Both the position numbers and the translations under genes were made by a program. DNA of 64,000 nucleotides, taken from assembly GCA_017427385.1 (NCBI GenBank), contig JAFRSW010000004.1:62001-126000 (forward strand), written 5' to 3'. Source of the DNA: Bacteroidales bacterium. Its GTDB lineage: Bacteria; Bacteroidota; Bacteroidia; Bacteroidales; UBA932. Below are positions 58,281-64,000 of the stretch, in pieces (the stretch's first letter is position 1; each line of letters begins with the position of its first letter). The notes under the pieces are model-generated. The model saw nothing but the letters and a program-made list of their open reading frames with translations, ran no database searches and had not been told where the DNA came from.

Positions 58281-58313
58281 GCATGAGTTATGCATGAGTT
58301 ATGCATGAGTTAT
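58281..58313 (+). repeat. 11-base tandem repeat at the pyrH 3' end
   Basis: Three perfect consecutive copies of GCATGAGTTAT (58281-58291, 58292-58302, 58303-58313) followed by a partial GCATG. The pyrH stop codon (58310-58312) lies in the last copy, so changes in copy number would not alter the protein much. ATGCAT palindromes recur at each junction. Confidence 0.85.
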
Positions 58314-59014
58314 GCATGCACTACAGTGCCGATCTTTTCGCCCTGGAGCACCCGGAGCAGGCCGCCGGGGGCGTTGATGTCGAACACCACGATGGGCACA
58401 GGACCCTGCTCGCAGAGGGCGAAAGCGGTCTGGTCCATCACTTTCAAATGGCGTACCAGAGCCTCCTGGAAGGTGAGTTCATCGTACTTGACTGCGGTGG
58501 GATCCTTTTCGGGATCGGCGGTGTAGACGCCGTCTACGCGGGTGCCTTTCAGCACTGCGTCCGCGCCGATTTCGAGGGCGCGCAGGGCTGCTCCGGTGTC
58601 GGTGGAGAAATAGGGGTTGCCGGTTCCTCCCGATATCAGCGCCACGCCACCTTTTTCCAGCACTTCGACAGCATTGTCGCGGGTGTAAAGCTGTGCGAGC
58701 GGGGCCATCTGTGTGGCGGTAAACACTTCTGCCTTGATGCCTTCGGAACGCAGAGCGCTGCACAGGGCGAGGGAGTTGATCACCGTGGCGAGCATGCCCA
58801 TGCGGTCTCCGGTCACGCGGTCGTAGCCTTTGCCCATGCCCTGGATGCCGCGGAAGATGTTGCCGCCGCCGTTCACTATGGCTATCTGGTATCCGGCTCT
58901 GACGGCCGTGGCTATCTCTTTTGCGAATTTGGAAAGGCTCGCTTCGTCGAGGCCTTTTCCGGCAGGGCCGCCGAGGCTCTCGCCGCTGAGTTTAAGGAGA
59001 ACTCTTTTGTACAT
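58310..59014 (-). CDS. pyrH: UMP kinase
   Basis: 234 residues from ATG 59014 (MYKRVLLKLSGESLGGPAGK); the frame is open upstream but the conserved start is here. It phosphorylates UMP in pyrimidine synthesis. Signatures: QIAIVNGGGNIFRG, YDRVTGDRMGMLATVINSLA, VALISGGTGNPYFSTDTGAA, LRALEIGADAVLKGTRVDGV, YTADPEKDPTAVKYDELTFQ, and the C-terminal PIVVFDINAPGGLLRVLQGE. Normal length. The stop lies in an 11-base tandem repeat. A TATTTTTG box lies 26 bases upstream. Confidence 0.97.
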   Translation of the reverse strand: MYKRVLLKLSGESLGGPAGKGLDEASLSKFAKEIATAVRAGYQIAIVNGGGNIFRGIQGMGKGYDRVTGDRMGMLATVINSLALCSALRSEGIKAEVFTATQMAPLAQLYTRDNAVEVLEKGGVALISGGTGNPYFSTDTGAALRALEIGADAVLKGTRVDGVYTADPEKDPTAVKYDELTFQEALVRHLKVMDQTAFALCEQGPVPIVVFDINAPGGLLRVLQGEKIGTVVHA

Positions 59015-59040
59015 TAGCTTTACTGTTTGTTTGCGGGAAA

Positions 59041-59048
59041 CAAAAATA
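59041..59048 (-). promoter_or_regulatory. Predicted -7 promoter box for pyrH-frr
   Basis: TATTTTTG on the minus strand, an exact TAnnTTTG match, 26 bases before the pyrH ATG; divergent from the sdhC box 32 bases away. Confidence 0.52.
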
Positions 59049-59080
59049 TCGGAAAATTCGCAAACTTGCAAGAAATGCAG

Positions 59081-59088
59081 TATATTTG
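59081..59088 (+). promoter_or_regulatory. Predicted -7 promoter box for sdhC
   Basis: TATATTTG, an exact TAnnTTTG match, 23 bases before the ATG at 59112. Confidence 0.55.
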
Positions 59089-59111
59089 CAGACCAAATAG
59101 TACCAAATCAG

Positions 59112-59804
59112 ATGTTTATTTTCAATTCATCCATCGGAAAGAAATTCATACAGTCCATCAGCGGCGCTTTCCTCATCCTGTTCCTGCTTCTGCACGGCAC
59201 CATCAACTTCTTCTCGGTGATCGATACCTTCACCGGCAAGTTCGGCGCACCCGACGGGCTCTTCCAGCTCGGTTGCGACTTCATGGCCCTCCCCATCGTC
59301 ACCATCATGGTGCCGGTGCTCGCACTGGGATTCGTGGTGCATGTCGGATACGGCTGCTGGCTCACGTTCCAGAACCTCGCCGCCCGCGGAGGAATCAAGC
59401 GCTATGAGGTTTCCAGCAAGGCTGCCACCGACAGCTGGAGCGCACGCAATATGTTTGTCCTCGGAATCCTCATCCTCGGTGCCCTCGGGCTCCACCTTAT
59501 GGATTTCTGGGCACACATGCAGCTTCAGGAATTCATGGGCAACGAAGCCGAGAATCCTTACACGCTGCTCACTACCACCTTCGGCCCCTGGTGGCTTACC
59601 GCCCTGTACCTGCTTTGGTTCGTGGCCGTATGGTTCCATCTCTGCCACGGATTCTGGAGCATGTTCCAGACCATAGGCTGGAGCGGACAGAAGTGGATGA
59701 AGCGCCTCAAGGTCATCGGAATAATCGTCGCGACGCTCATATTCCTGATCTTCGCAGCGGTTGCCGTGAATGCATTTATCCAGGCTAATTTCCTGATGGC
59801 ATAG
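59112..59804 (+). CDS. sdhC: Succinate dehydrogenase/fumarate reductase cytochrome b subunit
   Basis: 230 residues from ATG 59112 (MFIFNSSIGKKFIQSISGAF). Five membrane helices: LILFLLLHGTINFFSVI, MALPIVTIMVPVLALGFVVH, MFVLGILILGALGLHLMDFW, WWLTALYLLWFVAVWFHLCH and VIGIIVATLIFLIFAAVAVN. Conserved His residues (HGTINF, VVHVGYG, LHLMDFW, WFHLCHGFW) fit di-haem ligation as in the B-type (five-helix) enzyme. The catalytic flavoprotein and iron-sulfur genes do not follow; the next gene is rplM. Confidence 0.92.
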   Translation: MFIFNSSIGKKFIQSISGAFLILFLLLHGTINFFSVIDTFTGKFGAPDGLFQLGCDFMALPIVTIMVPVLALGFVVHVGYGCWLTFQNLAARGGIKRYEVSSKAATDSWSARNMFVLGILILGALGLHLMDFWAHMQLQEFMGNEAENPYTLLTTTFGPWWLTALYLLWFVAVWFHLCHGFWSMFQTIGWSGQKWMKRLKVIGIIVATLIFLIFAAVAVNAFIQANFLMA

Positions 59805-59834
59805 GCGGTATTTTGATTTTATCAAATATTTTTC

Positions 59835-59842
59835 TAACTTTG
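59835..59842 (+). promoter_or_regulatory. Predicted -7 promoter box for rplM-rpsI
   Basis: TAACTTTG, an exact TAnnTTTG match, 60 bases before the rplM start, leaving a leader of about 50-55 bases that includes a hairpin. Confidence 0.58.
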
Positions 59843-59846
59843 CGGC

Positions 59847-59862
59847 CCCTTATTTTTAAGGG
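59847..59862 (+). promoter_or_regulatory. Hairpin in the rplM leader
   Basis: Perfect stem CCCTTA/TAAGGG with loop TTTT right at the expected 5' end of the rplM transcript. Ribosomal protein operons often use leader structures for autoregulation; that this is one is inferred from place and shape only. Confidence 0.4.
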
Positions 59863-59902
59863 ATCGCAATTTTTTTAAGTATAACTATTAAAGATCAAGA
59901 CA

Positions 59903-60355
59903 GTGGACACACTAAGTTACAAGACAGTCTCGCTTAACAAAGCAACTGTAGACAAGCAGTGGGTTGTCATTGACGCGACGGATCTCGCTCTTGGTCGTCT
60001 TGCATCCAGGGTTGCTCTTGTCCTCCGCGGCAAGACCAAGCCCGGCTTCACTCCCAACGTGGACTGCGGTGACAATGTCATCGTCATCAACGCAGAGAAA
60101 GTCGCCCTCACCGGCAAGAAGATGACCGACCGCGTTTACACCCGTTACACGGGCTATCCGGGCGGACAGCGCTTCACCACTCCCAAGGAGATCCTCGCAA
60201 AGAGGCCCGAGGAGCTTGTGAGGAGAGCAGTAAAGGGTATGCTCCCCAAGACCCGTCTTGGCGATAAGATCCTCCACAACCTGCACATCTATGCAGGCCC
60301 CGAGCATCCTCACCAGGCACAGAACCCTAAAACAATCAAGTTGAACGAAATCTAA
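59903..60355 (+). CDS. rplM: 50S ribosomal protein L13
   Basis: 150 residues, initiated at GTG 59903 (MDTLSYKTVSLNKATVDKQW). L13 signatures: VVIDATDLALGRLASRVALV, LRGKTKPGFTPNVDCGDNVI, VINAEKVALTGKKMTDRVYT, YTGYPGGQRFTTPKEILAKR, AVKGMLPKTRLGDKILHNLH, IYAGPEHPHQAQNPK. No upstream in-frame ATG fits. Pairs with rpsI 9 bases downstream, the standard L13-S9 operon. Confidence 0.97.
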   Translation: MDTLSYKTVSLNKATVDKQWVVIDATDLALGRLASRVALVLRGKTKPGFTPNVDCGDNVIVINAEKVALTGKKMTDRVYTRYTGYPGGQRFTTPKEILAKRPEELVRRAVKGMLPKTRLGDKILHNLHIYAGPEHPHQAQNPKTIKLNEI

Positions 60356-60364
60356 AAGTCGCAA

Positions 60365-60754
60365 ATGGAACAGACACACGCCCTTGGAAGACGTAAAGCA
60401 GCTGTAGCTCGCGTTTATCTGGCAGCAGGTGCTGGCAACGTAACCGTCAACGACCGTCCCCTGGAGAACTTCTTCCCTCAGGACAGCCTGCGTTACATTG
60501 TCAACCAGCCGTTTGCAGTGACCGAAACCGAAGGCAAGTTCGACGTTAAGGTTAACGTCGTCGGCGGTGGCACCAAAGGCCAGGCCGAAGCCATCCGTCT
60601 CGGTATTGCACGCGCCCTCTGCGAGATCGACAAGGAAGCATATCGTCCGGCTCTCAAGGCAGCAGGTTTCCTCACCCGCGATGCTCGCGAGGTAGAGCGC
60701 AAGAAACCCGGCCAGCCCGGAGCACGTCGCCGCTTCCAGTTTAGCAAGCGTTAA
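60365..60754 (+). CDS. rpsI: 30S ribosomal protein S9
   Basis: 129 residues. [20 protein letters not shown] at the start, [60 protein letters not shown], and the C-terminal [20 protein letters not shown] then QFSKR, whose tail reaches the P-site. Complete. Co-transcribed with rplM. Confidence 0.97.
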   Translation: MEQTHALGRRKAAVARVYLAAGAGNVTVNDRPLENFFPQDSLRYIVNQPFAVTETEGKFDVKVNVVGGGTKGQAEAIRLGIARALCEIDKEAYRPALKAAGFLTRDAREVERKKPGQPGARRRFQFSKR

Positions 60755-60915
60755 TATTATCGCTGTTTTACTTTCGCACAGATGCTGTTTAAACCCTCCC
60801 AGGATAGTTGCAGCACTGCGGAAAAGGCCGGGGACCGGCAAGGCCGCTACCCTGTCCTTGAAGAAAAGAGGCCCGCACAGCGGGAAAAACAAAACAAAAA
60901 AAGAAACAAAACAAA
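60755..60915 (+). other. rpsB-tsf leader region
   Basis: 161 bases between rpsI and rpsB. It has a near-consensus -7 box TACTTTCG at 60769-60776 and a small hairpin CCCGC/GCGGG (about 60869-60881), followed by an A-rich stretch (AAAACAAAACAAAAAAAG) before the ATG. A GC-rich segment in the middle (GGCCGGGGACCGGCAAGGCC) can fold in several ways. A ribosomal S2 autoregulatory leader is plausible. No protein-coding frame with support is seen. Confidence 0.4.
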
Positions 60916-61794
60916 ATGTCACGTACAAATTTCCAAGAACTGCTTGATGCAGGCGTTCACTTCGGACATCTCGCCCGCAAGTGGAACCCTAAAATGGCTC
61001 CGTACATCTTCGATCAGAAGAACGGCATCCATATCATCGACCTGCACAAGACCGTCGTCAAGATAGACGAGGCGGCAGAGGAGATGAAGATCCTGGCCAA
61101 GAGCGGCCGCAAGATCCTCTTCGTTGCCACCAAGAAACAGGCCAAGGATATCGTATCCGAGAAGGCCGCAGCCGTCGGCATGCCCTATGTAACCGAGCGT
61201 TGGGCCGGCGGTATGCTTACCAACTTCCCCACCATCCGCAAAGCCGTCAAGAAGATGAGCACCATCGACAAGATGAAAGAGGATGGCACCTTCGAGAAGC
61301 TCGCAAAGCGTGAGCGTCTCCAGATCGACCGCCAGCGCGCTAAGCTCGAGATCAACCTCGGCTCCATCCGCGACATGAGCCGCCTCCCCGCCGCTCTCTT
61401 CGTGGTCGACATCCAGAAAGAGGCCAACGCCGTCAAGGAAGCCAATCGTCTGAATATCCCGGTATTCGCAATGGTTGATACTTGTTGCGATCCCACCCCC
61501 GTTGATTATGTGATTCCGGCGAACGACGATGCAGCAAAGAGCGTGGAATGCGTTCTCACCGCTCTTTGCGCAGCTATCCAGGAAGGTCTCGACGAGCGCA
61601 AGCTCGAAAAGGACAAGGAAGTTGAGGCAGCTCCCGCAGAGGAAGCCGCAGCTCCCAAGGCCGAAAAGACCCTGCGCAGCCGCCGCACCAAGAAGGCTGA
61701 GGCCGCTCCCGCAGAAGAGGCAGCTGCTCCTGCAGCAGAGCCCGCTCCTGTCATTCCGAGCGAAGCGAAGGAATCTGAAGTTGAACAAAACTAA
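60916..61794 (+). CDS. rpsB: 30S ribosomal protein S2, with repeat-derived C-terminal tail
   Basis: 292 residues. Conserved S2 body: FQELLDAGVHFGHLARKWNP, KMAPYIFDQKNGIHIIDLHK, ILFVATKKQAKDIVSEKAAA, ERWAGGMLTNFPTIRKAVKK, MSRLPAALFVVDIQKEANAV, FAMVDTCCDPTPVDYVIPAN. After about residue 225 comes a low-complexity Ala/Glu/Lys tail (two AAPAEEAAAP-like units), ending with VIPSEAKES encoded by a dispersed 28-base repeat (61749-61776). The tail is longer than in most S2 proteins. It is followed 12 bases later by tsf, the usual order. Confidence 0.96.
   Translation: MSRTNFQELLDAGVHFGHLARKWNPKMAPYIFDQKNGIHIIDLHKTVVKIDEAAEEMKILAKSGRKILFVATKKQAKDIVSEKAAAVGMPYVTERWAGGMLTNFPTIRKAVKKMSTIDKMKEDGTFEKLAKRERLQIDRQRAKLEINLGSIRDMSRLPAALFVVDIQKEANAVKEANRLNIPVFAMVDTCCDPTPVDYVIPANDDAAKSVECVLTALCAAIQEGLDERKLEKDKEVEAAPAEEAAAPKAEKTLRSRRTKKAEAAPAEEAAAPAAEPAPVIPSEAKESEVEQN
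61749..61776 (+). repeat. Dispersed 28-base repeat inside the rpsB 3' end
   Basis: Core GTCATTCCGAGCGAAGCGA followed by AGGAATC. Exact copy of 58248-58275 (opposite strand) and 26/28 match to 18950-18977. Here it is translated as VIPSEAKES just before the rpsB stop. All three forward frames are free of stop codons. Confidence 0.85.
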
Positions 61795-61806
61795 TCCCTC
61801 AAAGTT

Positions 61807-62805
61807 ATGGCAAACATTACCGCAGCAGACGTAATGAAATTACGTAAGATGACCTCCGCCGGCATGATGGATTGCAAGAAGGCTCTCGAAGAGGCTGAAG
61901 GCGATTTCCAGAAGGCTGCCGACATCATCCGTGAAAAGGGTAAGCTCGTAGCTGCCAAGCGTGCAGACCGCGAGACTTCCGAAGGCGCAGTGAAGGCCCG
62001 CATCCAGGGTGGCAAGGGTATCCTTGTATGCCTGGGCTGCGAGACCGACTTCGTTTCCCGTAACTCCGACTTCCAGGGCCTCGCCGACGCCATCGCCGAC
62101 GTGGCTATCGCCAAGTTCCCCGCCGACAAGGAAGCTCTCCTCGCATGCGAGCTGCCCGACGGAACAACCGTAGAGAAGGCTATCGAGATCCAGACCGGCA
62201 AGTCCGGCGAGAAGACCGTCATCGCCTACTACGCACCCGTCGAGGCTCCCTTCGTGGCCCAGTACATCCACACTCTCACCGGCAAACTCGGTGCACTCGT
62301 GGGATTCAACAAGGAAGTTCCCGCCGACCTCGCAAAGGGTGTCGTCATGCAGGTTGCTTCCATGAGCCCCGTTGCTATTTCCGAGGCTGACTGCCCCAAG
62401 GAGGTCGTGGAGAACGAGCTCAAGGTCGCCGTTGAGAAGACCAAGGAAGAGCAGGTTCAGAAGGCCGTCGAGGCCGCTCTGAAGAAGGCCGGTATCAATC
62501 CCGCCCTTGTGAACTCCGAGGAGCACATCGAGAGCAACATCGCAAAGAAGTGGCTCACCGCCGAGCAGGCCGACCAGGCTCGCGAGATCATCAAGACCGT
62601 CGGCGCCGAGAAGGCTGCCAACCTGAACGAGCAGATGATCCAGAACATCGCGAAGGGCCGTCTTGCCAAGTTCTTCAAGGAGAACACCCTCGAGGCTCAG
62701 GAATATCAGATGGGAGATGGCAAACAGTCCGTCAAGGAAGCCATCGCCGCCGTCGATAAGGAAGCCAAGGTGGTTGTCTTCAAGAAGTTCAACCTCAACG
62801 ACTAA
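61807..62805 (+). CDS. tsf: Elongation factor Ts
   Basis: 332 residues. Exchanges GDP for GTP on EF-Tu. N-terminal UBA-like part (ADVMKLRKMTSAGMMDCKKA, LEEAEGDFQKAADIIREKGK), then RETSEGAVKARIQGGKGILV, CLGCETDFVSRNSDFQGLAD (the EF-Tu contact TDFV), the coiled-coil-dimer region, and the C-terminal LAKFFKENTLEAQEYQMGDG. Slightly longer than the E. coli protein, as usual in this phylum. A terminator follows. Confidence 0.97.
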   Translation: MANITAADVMKLRKMTSAGMMDCKKALEEAEGDFQKAADIIREKGKLVAAKRADRETSEGAVKARIQGGKGILVCLGCETDFVSRNSDFQGLADAIADVAIAKFPADKEALLACELPDGTTVEKAIEIQTGKSGEKTVIAYYAPVEAPFVAQYIHTLTGKLGALVGFNKEVPADLAKGVVMQVASMSPVAISEADCPKEVVENELKVAVEKTKEEQVQKAVEAALKKAGINPALVNSEEHIESNIAKKWLTAEQADQAREIIKTVGAEKAANLNEQMIQNIAKGRLAKFFKENTLEAQEYQMGDGKQSVKEAIAAVDKEAKVVVFKKFNLND

Positions 62806-62835
62806 ACGTCATTTCCGGGCAACCGGGAATCCTGA

Positions 62836-62868
62836 AGAGGCTGGCTCTCAAGGGCCGGCCTCTTTTAT
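62836..62868 (+). terminator. Intrinsic terminator after tsf
   Basis: 10-base stem (62836-62845 with 62854-62863; AGAGGCTGGC against GCCGGCCTCT, one T-G pair), an 8-base loop and a T-rich tail (TTTTATTT) ending the rpsB-tsf transcript. Confidence 0.87.
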
Positions 62869-62880
62869 TTATATTATTTG

Positions 62881-62888
62881 TATCTTTG
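62881..62888 (+). promoter_or_regulatory. Predicted -7 promoter box for the SGNH lipoprotein gene
   Basis: TATCTTTG, an exact TAnnTTTG match, 29 bases before the ATG at 62918 and just after the tsf terminator. Confidence 0.55.
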
Positions 62889-62917
62889 CACTACCAACAC
62901 TAAAACTTCTGATAGAA

Positions 62918-64000
62918 ATGAGACGATGCATTTTCTCTCTGATTCTGTCGGCTGCTGCGCTGTTCGCCCTGGTCTCCTGTGGAGAAAAGGGGCCTGAAGG
63001 CGGATCGACAGACGTTCAGGTAGAGCTCAGATCCGGCATCACCGCACCCAATGCGGCTGGAGACGAGGTTTACGACTTTCTCAAAGCAGGAAACGTCGGG
63101 TTCGCGACCAACGCCGGAGACCGCGGCGAGGTGGCAATGTCGCTCAAGTCGCAGGCGCTGGGCGGCAAATGCGAGGTAATGAGGGCCGCCACCAAGCTCT
63201 GGTGCTACAGCGGCGGCGCAAGCGGTGAAGTCCAGACTTTCTCGGTGCCGAGCGTATCCGCCGGCCTGGACGGCATGGTATTCTGCACCGAAACCATCAG
63301 CCTGGAGGGCGACGAGCCCTGCTCGGGCGCCATCAGGCCCCTCACCTCGGGTGTGGTTCTGGAACTGATGGATTCCCATGGGAAGTGGACCGGCAAGGCC
63401 GTGAGTTCGGTCACGATGAAGGCCTCCGCCGGCAAGTCCCTGGCGGGAGATATCACCCTCTGCCTGAAGGAATCCCGCGTGGGAGAGCTCAAGAATGCAT
63501 CCGACACCATATCGTTCACCTGCACCGAAAGCACGAAGGTGGGTACCGCGAGCCTGTCCGCCGTGGTGCTGCCCTGCGCTTTCACCGGCAGCATCGACAT
63601 AGTGGCCGACGGTTTTACCGCCACCCTCACCATAGACCAGCCGCTGTATCTGCAGGCGGGCTATGTCAAGCATATCCAGGTGGATATGGCTATGGCGGAG
63701 GTCGAGGCCGAAGTGATCAAGCACTTCCCCTACCGCCTCGCCATCATGGGAGACTCCATCTCCACCTTCGACGGCATAATCCCTGCGAGCCACCGTCCTT
63801 ACTATCCTACTACGAACGCCGTATGTGCGGACGTGGATGACTGGAAGAAGACCTACTGGGGCCACCTGATCAACGATTACTGGCACTGCGAACTGGATGT
63901 CAACACGTCCTGGAGCGGCAGTTGCGTCGCCGATGGGGATCCGGCCAACAACCGCACCCCGTTCGTGAAGCGCATGGACCAGTTCAAGAATCCGGATACC
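62918..64000 (+). CDS. SGNH hydrolase-type lipoprotein, 3' end outside the window
   Basis: 361 codons visible, no stop before the right edge. Lipoprotein signal MRRCIFSLILSAAALFALVS then Cys21. Residues about 30-255 form a beta-rich N-terminal region (fimbrillin-like in style: VAMSLKSQALGGKCEV, SGVVLELMDSHGKWTG, ATLTIDQPLYLQAGYVKHIQ). At about 273 the SGNH block I begins (YRLAIMGDSISTFDG, nucleophile Ser), with an Asn/Gly-rich part WSGSCVADGDPANNRTPF later. The Asp-His block lies outside. Probably a surface esterase; substrate unknown. Confidence 0.82.
   Translation, partial: MRRCIFSLILSAAALFALVSCGEKGPEGGSTDVQVELRSGITAPNAAGDEVYDFLKAGNVGFATNAGDRGEVAMSLKSQALGGKCEVMRAATKLWCYSGGASGEVQTFSVPSVSAGLDGMVFCTETISLEGDEPCSGAIRPLTSGVVLELMDSHGKWTGKAVSSVTMKASAGKSLAGDITLCLKESRVGELKNASDTISFTCTESTKVGTASLSAVVLPCAFTGSIDIVADGFTATLTIDQPLYLQAGYVKHIQVDMAMAEVEAEVIKHFPYRLAIMGDSISTFDGIIPASHRPYYPTTNAVCADVDDWKKTYWGHLINDYWHCELDVNTSWSGSCVADGDPANNRTPFVKRMDQFKNPDT

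Noticed and set aside
58281-58313. Short repeat considered as CRISPR
   Set aside because: Units are only 11 bases, directly adjacent without spacers, and there are no cas genes.
1-64000. tRNA, rRNA, integrase, transposase or prophage genes
   Set aside because: No cloverleaf-like sequence in the intergenic gaps and no recombinase or phage structural motif in any supported protein.

Overview
The window reads as chromosomal DNA of a GC-rich member of the Bacteroidales. The basis is a SusC/SusD pair, BACON and fimbrillin-type lipoproteins, a DUF6377-type regulator, and repeated matches to the Bacteroidota -7 promoter element TAnnTTTG upstream of genes. The base composition would suit an Alistipes-like or Cryptobacteroides-like lineage, but I cannot place it below order level. 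Coding density is high, most genes sit in overlapping or nearly touching operons, and no stretch over 300 bases lacks a gene. No rRNA, tRNA, CRISPR array, prophage or insertion sequence was seen.

Layout. 1-4.4 kb (minus): cell-shape operon mreB-mreC-mreD-mrdA-rodA (rodA cut by the window edge). 4.5-11 kb: ispD, topA (minus), then a bifunctional class A penicillin-binding protein and ddl, closed by a terminator. 11-20.7 kb: housekeeping and envelope genes (lipoprotein, U32 peptidase-like hydroxylase, TPR protein, an M16 homologue without its zinc motif, DUF3109 protein, a HemW-like radical SAM gene carrying repeat-derived insertions, a coiled-coil membrane protein). 20.8-27.9 kb: aminopeptidase P and an SGNH esterase (minus), then GH3, dus and a WbsX/GH99-like protein (plus).

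27.9-50.8 kb is a polysaccharide-utilisation-type locus. A DUF6377 membrane regulator (minus) faces susC-susD, followed by a BACON lipoprotein with two copies of an unassigned domain (called domain X here), an EEP-fold (endonuclease/exonuclease/phosphatase) lipoprotein, a GH28-like protein, a second EEP lipoprotein, two 45-aa peptides each placed just before a fimbrillin-like lipoprotein ending in domain X, a third EEP protein without a signal peptide, an MFS transporter, an arabinose/fucose-isomerase-like protein, a phosphomannose-isomerase-like protein, a ROK-like protein and a clan GH-A hydrolase. The apparent logic is surface capture and cleavage, import, isomerisation and phosphorylation of a sugar. 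Three EEP proteins suggest a phosphorylated substrate.

51-57.6 kb: aldo/keto reductase and an AT-richer AAA ATPase (minus), then lpxK, an acetylesterase and a large GH3. 57.6-64 kb: frr and pyrH (minus), an unaccompanied succinate dehydrogenase cytochrome b gene, rplM-rpsI, rpsB-tsf with a terminator, and a truncated SGNH lipoprotein at the edge.

The observations I rate highest are the domain X family, the EEP/fimbrillin/small-peptide cassette, the paired 45-aa peptides, and dispersed repeats that have entered reading frames (hemW, rpsB) or sit as long palindromes between genes. All function calls come from reading the sequence; no database search was run.
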